A stretch of 24,185 nucleotides of DNA from Candidatus Shapirobacteria bacterium (GTDB lineage: Bacteria; Patescibacteriota; Microgenomatia; UBA12405). The stretch spans positions 1 to 24,185 of the forward strand of contig JAGVHP010000034.1 in NCBI GenBank assembly GCA_020056515.1. Direction: 5' to 3'. Position numbers and translations under genes: made by a program. The notes under the pieces were generated by a model. That model ran no database searches, was not told the DNA's origin, and saw nothing but the letters and a program-made list of their open reading frames with translations. Positions 13,596-20,137 of the stretch are shown one piece after another (within the stretch, counting starts at the first letter, position 1; every line of letters starts with the position of its first letter).

Positions 13596-14576
13596 TTAGC
13601 GACCGACAAATCTGGTACCACCACCCATACCGCCAAAAATAGATTGGGTAGAGTTAGTGGTGGTTTTAGTGGCGGCCGTAGAAACGGCGGTGACAACCTC
13701 ATCACCTGCGGCGATGCCGGTAACAATTTCGGTTTGAGTGTCATTGTTGATACCGGTTTCAACAGTAACAGTTTCGATTTGTTTATTTTTTAAAATCCGG
13801 ACAGAGGTAGTACCATCAGTGGCCGATTGGACAGCGGCGTTCGGAACCATGACAACAGAATCCTTAAAATAGGTTAAAATATTGGCGGTGGCCGACATAT
13901 TAGGCAGAAGGCCGTCAACAGCGGAGTCGAGCTGAATAGTAACAGGATAATTGACTACTCCGGAACTGACAGTACCGGTAATGGGGGCATAAACAATCGG
14001 ACCGGCGGCCTGATAGGATAATCTTGAGGACTCTAATGAAGTTTGGGATTGCTTGATTTGATTTTGTAAATTATCGTAGGCCTCTTGAGCAGTTAAAAGA
14101 GTGTTGTGTTTTTGAATATAGGTGGGATCATCGGGCGATTGCATTGACCACTGATTAACATAAACATTTTTAGCGGATACTAAATCTGACTCTAAACTGT
14201 AAAATTTGTCCTGAGCAGTTTTTAAACTATTTTTAGCACTTTGATAACTGGCATAGGCCGACTGATATTTTTGAAGACCGTTTAAATCAAGATCAATCTG
14301 TAAAAGCGGAGTGCCGGTATTTACTTTTTGACCTTTCTTAACATAAATTTTTTTAACGACGCCGGAGGCAGTGGTGGTGACGGTACGACTATTGTTGCTG
14401 CTCACCGAACCGGAGGCGGAAAGAGAAACAACCAAGGTGCCTTTTTCGGCAATAGCGGTGGTGTATTGGGGAACAGAGGCTTTATTTTTTTTAATAACAC
14501 TAAATCCGATGATACATAGAATAATTACTCCCAAAACTACGGCAATAATCTTTTTCTTTTTCCAAATTTTGTCCAT
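13596..14576 (-). CDS. HlyD/MacA-type membrane-fusion protein, internally shortened
   Basis: 326 residues. Residues 11-28 are a TM anchor. Residues ~38-95 hold the first lipoyl half (GVVKKIYVKKGQKVNTGTPLL), ~100-190 a coiled-coil hairpin, and ~195-202 the second lipoyl half (IVYAPITGTV). The usual next part, the rest of the lipoyl return and the first strands of the beta-barrel, appears to be missing. The sequence jumps straight to SSGVVNYPVTIQLD and LPNMSATANI, normally found some 80-90 residues later. The membrane-proximal domain (~240-300) is present and the C-terminus is Thr/Gly-rich. It should link the MacB-like permease to the cell surface. The start has TATAAT 8 nt upstream and a regulator-type repeat behind it. 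Confidence 0.85.
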   Translation of the reverse strand: MDKIWKKKKIIAVVLGVIILCIIGFSVIKKNKASVPQYTTAIAEKGTLVVSLSASGSVSSNNSRTVTTTASGVVKKIYVKKGQKVNTGTPLLQIDLDLNGLQKYQSAYASYQSAKNSLKTAQDKFYSLESDLVSAKNVYVNQWSMQSPDDPTYIQKHNTLLTAQEAYDNLQNQIKQSQTSLESSRLSYQAAGPIVYAPITGTVSSGVVNYPVTIQLDSAVDGLLPNMSATANILTYFKDSVVMVPNAAVQSATDGTTSVRILKNKQIETVTVETGINNDTQTEIVTGIAAGDEVVTAVSTAATKTTTNSTQSIFGGMGGGTRFVGR

Positions 14577-14584
14577 GGGGGAAT

Positions 14585-14614
14585 ATTATATACCAATTCT
14601 GATGATTAGCTGAA
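14585..14614 (-). promoter_or_regulatory. Predicted response-regulator site and -10 of the exporter operon
   Basis: Plus-strand CTGAT at 14599 and CTGAA at 14610 form an 11-bp direct repeat. TATAAT (minus strand, 14585-14590) lies 8 nt from the proximal repeat and 8 nt from the ATG at 14576. The distal repeat overlaps the stop codon of the kinase gene. Confidence 0.55.
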
Positions 14615-15583
14615 AAGAGGCAGGGTGACTTTAAACTCACTACCCTGCCCTAATTTACTTTTGACTTCGATTTTACCTTTATGTTCTTCAATAATTTTTT
14701 GGGCGATAGAAAGTCCGAGACCAAAGCCGTCTTCGTTGTTTTTACTCCGGGTGATGTCGGCCCGATAAAATCTTTCAAAAATATGGGGAAGGTCTGAAGA
14801 AGAGATACCGGCACCACGATCAGAGACTTTAATAAGAGCGGTATTCTTGATAGTTTGGGCACTGATATTTATCCGGGAACCGGAGGGACTATATTTGAGA
14901 GCGTTATCGAGAAGAATTAAGAGAGCTTCGGCCAGTTTTTCCCGGTTGCCAAATACTTTGGTACCATTGGTGCGGGGAATAATGGAAATTTTTTTGGTTT
15001 GGGCGCGGAGAGTAATTTGTTTGAGGCAATCAGCGACAAGATCTTTGACAAAAAGCTTTTCTTTGGCAAGTTTTTTGGCGGCACCATCAAGGCGGGCCAG
15101 TTCAAGTAAAGAGTTGGAAAGGAGGGTTAATTTATCCGCTTCTTCTAAACTGTCCCTAATAACTGATTTGGCCTCTTTTAGGGTTATTCTTTTGTCACGA
15201 AGACTGACTTCCAACATGGACTTAAGGGCAGTTAAGGGGGTACGTAATTCGTGGGAAGCGTCACCGACAAAGCGTTTTTGTTCCTCGACAATTTTTTGAA
15301 TAGGGGAAAGGGTTTTGCCGGCTAAAAAATAGCCAAGAGAACCGGCGATTAGAAGAATTAAGCCGTTAATTTCTAACAGAGAAAGCAAAACCCGGTGTCT
15401 GGCTTCGATTACTAAGTCTTCATTAAAGAGAAAATTTTCTTCAACACGGAAACGGGGAGCCCGGGCAAAGCGGTTGATTTCCCGGGAAATCATTTGAAAA
15501 ATCAGACCGGAAAAAGACAGGGAGATAAACATAATAATTAATAGATACCAGGCGGTAAGTTTGAGACGGGCGGCTTTAAACAT
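14606..15583 (-). CDS. Sensor histidine kinase
   Basis: 325 residues. TM1 at ~10-31 and TM2 at ~68-88 enclose a short extracytoplasmic loop of ~35 residues, so the sensor part is minimal. The dimerisation domain has the H-box GDASHELRTPLTAL with phosphorylated H111. The catalytic domain has N-box LLDNALKYS, G1 DRGAGIS, F-box FERFYRAD and G2 GFGLGLSI. A small-loop kinase next to a MacAB-like exporter often senses membrane-active compounds through the exporter or membrane; here that is inference from context. It lies 39 nt after the response regulator on the same strand, without a Shine-Dalgarno sequence. The cognate partner is the OmpR-type regulator just upstream. Confidence 0.95.
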   Translation of the reverse strand: MFKAARLKLTAWYLLIIMFISLSFSGLIFQMISREINRFARAPRFRVEENFLFNEDLVIEARHRVLLSLLEINGLILLIAGSLGYFLAGKTLSPIQKIVEEQKRFVGDASHELRTPLTALKSMLEVSLRDKRITLKEAKSVIRDSLEEADKLTLLSNSLLELARLDGAAKKLAKEKLFVKDLVADCLKQITLRAQTKKISIIPRTNGTKVFGNREKLAEALLILLDNALKYSPSGSRINISAQTIKNTALIKVSDRGAGISSSDLPHIFERFYRADITRSKNNEDGFGLGLSIAQKIIEEHKGKIEVKSKLGQGSEFKVTLPLFS

Positions 15584-15622
15584 GAATTAGATAAGAAGAT
15601 AAATAGATAAATAGTAAAAAAA

Positions 15623-16297
15623 TCATAGTGATTTGCTAATCTTGTAGCCAAAACCCCGAACCGTGTGAATGAGGGGAAACTTAAAAGGATCATCAATTTT
15701 GCGGCGGAGATTTTTGATATAGACTTCGACAGTATTAGGAAGAACATCAGCTTCGTAATCCCAGACATGGTTGCTAATTTGATCTTTGGTTAAAATTTGA
15801 TTGGGGTGGCGAAGAAGCATCTCCAGTAGAGAAAATTCCTTATTGGTTAGTTTTATTTCCTGACCAGCACGTTTGACGACAAAGGTCTGGAGATTGAGGC
15901 TAAGATCCCCTAAAGACAGGACAGTATCATTAATAGTATGGGGGCGGCGGGTGAGGGCGCGGATGCGGGCCAAAAGCTCTTCAAAAGCAAAGGGTTTAGT
16001 GAGGTAGTCATCAGCCCCCTTGTTTAAACCTTCAACTTTATTATCGAGGCGATCTCTGGCAGTAAGAATCAAAATGGGGGTGTGATTTTTATTCTGACGG
16101 AGGCGGGAACAGAGATCGAGGCCATTGAGACCCGGAAGCATCAGATCTAAAACGATTAAATCGTAATTATTATCGACGGCCAAATCATAACCTCCGATGC
16201 CGTCAAAGGCCAGATCAACAACCATTCTTTCCTGCCCTAAACCTTTTTTAATGGATTGGGCAATGTGGTGATCGTCTTCGACAACCAGAATCTTCAT
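15623..16297 (-). CDS. OmpR/PhoB-family response regulator
   Basis: 224 residues. The receiver domain (1-118) has the acidic pair D8-D9, phosphoacceptor D51 in IVLDLMLPG, T79 and K101 in LTKPF. The C-terminal winged helix (~128-222) has the usual EFSLLEMLLRHPNQILTK and VYIKNLRRKID blocks and ends in VRGFGYKI. It should bind direct repeats as a dimer after phosphorylation by the kinase encoded next. The start ATG is preceded by a consensus TATAAT at 6 nt and no Shine-Dalgarno sequence, a clear leaderless case. The 11-bp CTGAA repeat at 16319-16334 suggests autoregulation, and perhaps control of the divergent gene at 16351. Confidence 0.96.
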   Translation of the reverse strand: MKILVVEDDHHIAQSIKKGLGQERMVVDLAFDGIGGYDLAVDNNYDLIVLDLMLPGLNGLDLCSRLRQNKNHTPILILTARDRLDNKVEGLNKGADDYLTKPFAFEELLARIRALTRRPHTINDTVLSLGDLSLNLQTFVVKRAGQEIKLTNKEFSLLEMLLRHPNQILTKDQISNHVWDYEADVLPNTVEVYIKNLRRKIDDPFKFPLIHTVRGFGYKISKSL

Positions 16298-16303
16298 GCT
16301 TTA

Positions 16304-16334
16304 ATTATAAAACGAAAGCTGAAGTTTAGCTGAA
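16304..16334 (-). promoter_or_regulatory. Predicted autoregulatory site and -10 of the two-component operon
   Basis: AGCTGAA occurs at 16317 and again at 16328 on the plus strand, an exact heptamer repeat with 11-bp period. The consensus TATAAT (minus strand, 16304-16309) lies 9 nt from the proximal CTGAA and 6 nt before the ATG. The site also abuts the divergent -10 at 16336. Confidence 0.62.
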
Positions 16335-16335
16335 A

Positions 16336-16344
16336 TGGTATCCT
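16336..16344 (+). promoter_or_regulatory. Extended -10 promoter of the DUF2207-like remnant
   Basis: TGGTATCCT is an extended -10 ending 6 nt before the GTG at 16351. This spacing supports the GTG as the start. It begins 1 nt after the predicted regulator repeat. Confidence 0.42.
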
Positions 16345-16350
16345 TAAAAA

Positions 16351-16638
16351 GTGAGAAGGGTAATAATTCTGATGCTGTTTTTGACAAACTTTTTAGGGGA
16401 AGTGGGACAGGTTTGGGCAAAGTCGTATCAAATAAGTGAGGTAAATATTGAGGCAGTAGCGGAAAAAAACGGGGCGATGCAGGTGAGTGAAAAACGGACT
16501 TATAGATTTGATGGTAGCTACACCTTTGCCTACCGGGAAATATTAAAAACAGCCAGCGGGACAGGGAGTAGTGGTGGGTTTTCGGGAGGAGGAGGTGGCG
16601 GCGGCGGAGGCGGCGGAGGCGGAGGCGGGGCGGGGTAA
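16351..16638 (+). CDS. DUF2207-like secreted protein, collapsed, poly-Gly tail
   Basis: 95 residues. Residues 1-23 are a signal peptide ending near VWA. Residues ~25-62 (SYQISEVNIEAVAEKNGAM then EKRTYRFDGSYTFAYREI) match the start of DUF2207 proteins, which are normally several hundred residues with TM helices. After YREI the sequence jumps to LKTASGTGSSGGFS and a run of fifteen Gly, which is how full-length DUF2207 proteins end. The middle, with all TM helices, is missing while the frame is kept. This is either an internal-deletion remnant, an assembly collapse, or a small secreted Gly-rich protein. The GTG start fits an extended -10 6 nt upstream. The family role is unknown. Confidence 0.6.
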   Translation: MRRVIILMLFLTNFLGEVGQVWAKSYQISEVNIEAVAEKNGAMQVSEKRTYRFDGSYTFAYREILKTASGTGSSGGFSGGGGGGGGGGGGGGGAG

Positions 16639-16721
16639 AATCAATTATTAATTATCAATTAAGTTCACAGGATTTCGCAAGGCTCAAAATTACGAATTTC
16701 AAATTTTTTTTAATTATTGCT

Positions 16722-18179
16722 TTGCTTGTTTTTGCCGGGACGAAGACTGTAGGAGCGACGGAAAAGGTGGCAACACTGGTCAACCCGGTGAGAGGGAGAG
16801 AACTGTGGCGGGATAAAAGCCTAAAACCAATCAGGGACCAGTACCGGGTGATCCGAGAAAATGATTTTGGGGCGACCTGGCTACTTCAAGACGAGGTGAC
16901 AGATGACAGTGAGCTGGTAGCGGAAATTAAAAGCTTTAATGAGAAACAAGAGCTGGGGGTATTTTTGGAGGTGACCAAAAAATTGGCGTTAAAAGCGAGA
17001 GTCTATTTTGACGAAGAGCGGCCCAGTTACGATCCGGGAGTGATCTTTTTGTCCGGTTATGAGCGGGAAGAGAGAGTCAAAATCATTGATAAGATAATGG
17101 ATGATTTTAAAACTACTTTTAGCTATTTTCCTAAATCGGCGGGAGCATGGTGGATTGACTCATATTCTCTAAATTACCTAGAAAAGAAGTATGGGATTAA
17201 GGCGGCGCTGATAGTGGCCGACCAAACAACTACCGATAACTACGGTGTCTGGGGGCAATGGTGGGGATTCCCCTACTTCCCGGATAAAACGAATATTTTG
17301 ATACCGGGAAACTCAAAGGTTTTGGTGATGCAGTGGGCGCAAAGAGATCCGGAAACAGCCTATTTTGGTCAAGGACCGGAGGTGTCAAATCACTCACTTC
17401 AGGCGAATGACTACATCAGCTTGGGACTAGATACTGAGTATTTCAAAAAAATAGCCGGTATCTATTTTGACCAAAGAAATAAGCTGGGTCAAATTACTGT
17501 GGGTCTGGAAACCGGAATGGAAAGTGTGCCCTTTCAAAAAGAATACGAAAAGCAATTGGCGTGGATAAAAAAAGAAAAAATAACCGACTTGACTATGGGC
17601 CAGATGGCAGATAAATATCAGCAAACTTATGGAAAAAACCCGAATGAAATCTGGATTGAAAACTGGAGACTGACACCGGAAATGAGAGAAAATTTAAAAT
17701 TTGGCGAGAAGACGGAATACATCAAAGGAATGGCATTTAATGACTATTTTGAGAAAGACACGGCGCTATTTCTAAACCGGATATATAATAAAAATAATTT
17801 AATTAAAGTACCAATAATACCAACCGATTGGTGGTGGCAAATAGGATTGATAGTGACAGGGATGTTGGTGGCAATAAAATTGCCCGAAGTAAAATGGGTG
17901 GGGGTAGCGGGGGTATTGGGAATAGTGATTTTGGGGATGATACATGCCCGATACACGGTGGTTAACGGAGAAAAAATGATGGGATTTTTGGTAGATAATT
18001 TGCGATTTGTGGGGATAAATTTAAAACACGGCTGGGTAAACACTGATCTAAGTAATTTGGTGGCCAAGTCAATGTTAAAAATTAGGGTGGAGCAAATAAG
18101 TTATGTTTATTGGTTATCATTGGGATTAGTGGTTGGAAAAATATATGGAAAATTTAACCAGACAAGAAAAGATAAATAA
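16722..18179 (+). CDS. Exported protein with barrel-like domain and C-terminal TM helices
   Basis: 485 residues from a TTG at 16722. The start is uncertain: the hydrophobic signal segment (FKFFLIIALLVFAG) begins upstream in the same open frame, near 16695, where no ATG, GTG or TTG is available. An ATT at 16689 would include it. The frame stays open back into the Gly-rich gene. The large N-terminal region (NPVRGRELW, AWWIDSYSLNYL, GVWGQWWGFPYF) looks like a polysaccharide-deacetylase or glycoside-hydrolase-like beta/alpha barrel outside the membrane. This is by pattern only. About 120 C-terminal residues hold three hydrophobic helices (WWWQIGLIVTGML, GVAGVLGIVILGM, YWLSLGLVVG). It overlaps the methyltransferase gene by 35 bp. 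Confidence 0.65.
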   Translation: MLVFAGTKTVGATEKVATLVNPVRGRELWRDKSLKPIRDQYRVIRENDFGATWLLQDEVTDDSELVAEIKSFNEKQELGVFLEVTKKLALKARVYFDEERPSYDPGVIFLSGYEREERVKIIDKIMDDFKTTFSYFPKSAGAWWIDSYSLNYLEKKYGIKAALIVADQTTTDNYGVWGQWWGFPYFPDKTNILIPGNSKVLVMQWAQRDPETAYFGQGPEVSNHSLQANDYISLGLDTEYFKKIAGIYFDQRNKLGQITVGLETGMESVPFQKEYEKQLAWIKKEKITDLTMGQMADKYQQTYGKNPNEIWIENWRLTPEMRENLKFGEKTEYIKGMAFNDYFEKDTALFLNRIYNKNNLIKVPIIPTDWWWQIGLIVTGMLVAIKLPEVKWVGVAGVLGIVILGMIHARYTVVNGEKMMGFLVDNLRFVGINLKHGWVNTDLSNLVAKSMLKIRVEQISYVYWLSLGLVVGKIYGKFNQTRKDK

Positions 18180-18654
18180 AATGATGGCGGCACGACATCA
18201 GGGAATAGTAGTGCTGGAAGACATCCATGATCCGCATAACGCGGCGGCGGTGTGGAGATCGGCTGATGCATTTGGATTTGGAAAAATATATTTAATTTTT
18301 GAACAAGAGGCTAAATTTAATCCCAAAAAGGTGGGAAAGGAAACGTCGGGGTCAGCCAATAAATGGTTAGATTTTGAAATATTTAGTAGTGCAGAGGAAT
18401 GCTTCCAAAAACTAAAAGAACAGGGTTATAAAATTTATGCGACAGTTTTGGATAGAGAGGCTAAGATTTTAAACGAAATAAAATTTGAAAATAAAACGGC
18501 CATAGTTTTGGGAAATGAGCATCGGGGGTTGTCGGAAGAAGCCATAAAGATGGCGGATGAAAAAATATATATTCCAATGCTGGGGATGGTGCAGAGTTTG
18601 AATTTGTCAGTGACGGCGGGGATTTGCATGTGGGAGTATACTCAATCCCTCTAA
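18145..18654 (+). CDS. SpoU/TrmH-family RNA 2'-O-methyltransferase
   Basis: 169 residues from the ATG at 18145; a TTG 12 nt earlier is possible but less likely. All three SPOUT motifs are visible: HNAAAVWRSADAFG (motif 1 with conserved Asn and Arg), AIVLGNEHRGLS (motif 2), and YIPMLGMVQSLNLSVTAG (motif 3). These form the knotted S-adenosylmethionine site. The enzyme would methylate a ribose 2'-OH in tRNA or rRNA. The short form without an N-terminal RNA-binding domain, and the EKINKMMAARHQGIVV lead-in, are like TrmH of tRNA G18, but the exact target is inferred. It overlaps the preceding gene by 35 bp, so it is probably translated from the same mRNA. Confidence 0.92.
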   Translation: MENLTRQEKINKMMAARHQGIVVLEDIHDPHNAAAVWRSADAFGFGKIYLIFEQEAKFNPKKVGKETSGSANKWLDFEIFSSAEECFQKLKEQGYKIYATVLDREAKILNEIKFENKTAIVLGNEHRGLSEEAIKMADEKIYIPMLGMVQSLNLSVTAGICMWEYTQSL

Positions 18655-18696
18655 ATGGGCGGCGGGACATTGGTTTGTTGCGGACAAGCGATGATA

Positions 18697-20136
18697 TTAA
18701 CGACCTAAATCATCAACTATTTTAGATAATTTGGCAATTATATTCCGAGTGATTTGGGGAGCATAACCGGTGTAAGTTTCAGGGCTGATCTGACTAAGCT
18801 TTTTTTTGGTAGAGGAATTTGAGGATGACTGTTTGATCCAGGACTGAACATCGGTTTGGTTCAGATTTTGACCACGGGAAAGATTTTTTAGTTGTTCATA
18901 GGCATCGGCTTGACCGGAAACCCGAAGCTGAGACTGAAGACCTTCAGAAATAATGGACCAATCAGTAGTTAATTCCGACTTTATCCTGTCGCGATTAGCT
19001 TCAATTCGATTTAAGCCTTTAATAAGGGAAATAAGTGAGATGAGAGAATAGCCAAAGGGCAGACCAAGATTACGGTGGATAGTTTTGTCGACCAAATCAC
19101 GTTGGAGCCAGGAAATAGGTAATTGTCTGATCAGGCCCTCAAAAATCCAACTTGATAAAAGGGAATTGCCTTGAGAGTTTTCAAAATCAATTGGATTGAC
19201 TTTTTGGGGCATGGCTGAAGAACCATATTCGGTTTTGACGGTTTTGAGTTTGAGCCAATTTAGACCGATCATCAGCCTTAGATCCTGACAAAAATCAATT
19301 GAAATAGTGTTGATCTGATGAAAGAGAGAGTAGAGCTGAACCTGGTGATCACGGGGTTCGATTTGGGTGGTGTAGAGATTGGGTTCTAAACCAAGAGATT
19401 TAATAAAAGAAGCACTGAAATTGAGCCAATTGGTTTTGGGAAAGGCAGCAAAATGAGCCGCCAGATTACCAATGGCTCCGGTCAGTTTACCGTAAGACCG
19501 GAAAGATTTAATTGTCTCAAATGTTTGAGCCAATCTAATACCAAAAAGGGCCAGTTCTTTGCCTAAAATGGTGGGAGCAGCGGGTTGAAGATGGGTTTTG
19601 CCGGGAATGACGACATCGATATTTTCCGAAGAGAGTCTGATTATTTCATTTAATAATTTAATGGCTATGGGAATGTATTCCTGTTTAACAAAAGAATCGG
19701 TTAAAAGAGCCCGGGCGGTGTCATCAATATCATTGGTGGTTAAACCCCAGTGAATCCAGCCGTGGTTGACTAAATCAAGAAGGGTGCTGTTTGATAAAAG
19801 AACTTTAAAGATGTTATTGGCGGCAATCAGATCATGTCTGGTTTCAGCTTCTATACTCCTGATTTGCTGATAAACCGATGAGTTTATTTGGGTATAAAGA
19901 TTAAGAAGGGTGTTTTTTTCGACAGAACTTAGTGGTCTGATAATCTTAGATTCGGAGAGAGCGATAAGATACCGGGATTCGAGTCCAATCCGACTACGGA
20001 CCATGGCTTCGTCGCTGAAATAACGACCAATGGTGGCTCCAACTTCCTGCCAAAGCCGGCCGTCAAGATTGGAAATAGCAGTCCCCTCCCGAAGGGTGAT
20101 ATCGGCGGGGTCGAGTTGAAATTGGGGTTTGACCAT
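18697..20136 (-). CDS. purB: Adenylosuccinate lyase
   Basis: 479 residues, close in layout to the E. coli-type PurB (456). It splits adenylosuccinate to AMP plus fumarate, and SAICAR in de novo synthesis. Visible features: ETRHDLIA with H101, KTHLQPAAPT with the catalytic acid H182, TTQIEPRDHQ, and the fumarase/aspartase signature GSSAMPQKVNPIDFEN at 305-320 with the base Ser on the mobile loop. RDLVDKTIHRNLG follows as in the family. The start lies 1 nt after the purA stop with no Shine-Dalgarno sequence, so translation is likely coupled. With PurA just upstream it completes the IMP-to-AMP branch. No other purine genes are nearby, so the pair may serve salvage. Confidence 0.96.
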   Translation of the reverse strand: MVKPQFQLDPADITLREGTAISNLDGRLWQEVGATIGRYFSDEAMVRSRIGLESRYLIALSESKIIRPLSSVEKNTLLNLYTQINSSVYQQIRSIEAETRHDLIAANNIFKVLLSNSTLLDLVNHGWIHWGLTTNDIDDTARALLTDSFVKQEYIPIAIKLLNEIIRLSSENIDVVIPGKTHLQPAAPTILGKELALFGIRLAQTFETIKSFRSYGKLTGAIGNLAAHFAAFPKTNWLNFSASFIKSLGLEPNLYTTQIEPRDHQVQLYSLFHQINTISIDFCQDLRLMIGLNWLKLKTVKTEYGSSAMPQKVNPIDFENSQGNSLLSSWIFEGLIRQLPISWLQRDLVDKTIHRNLGLPFGYSLISLISLIKGLNRIEANRDRIKSELTTDWSIISEGLQSQLRVSGQADAYEQLKNLSRGQNLNQTDVQSWIKQSSSNSSTKKKLSQISPETYTGYAPQITRNIIAKLSKIVDDLGR

Positions 20137-20137
20137 A

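Noticed and set aside
13592..13762. Longer N-terminus for the ABC ATPase, starting at 13762
   Set aside because: It is an out-of-frame reading of the 3' end of the membrane-fusion gene; family members begin like the ATG at 13591.
16580..16637. GGN repeat as a CRISPR-like or microsatellite element
   Set aside because: It is an in-frame poly-Gly tail with mixed Gly codons, and such tails are normal at the end of DUF2207 proteins.
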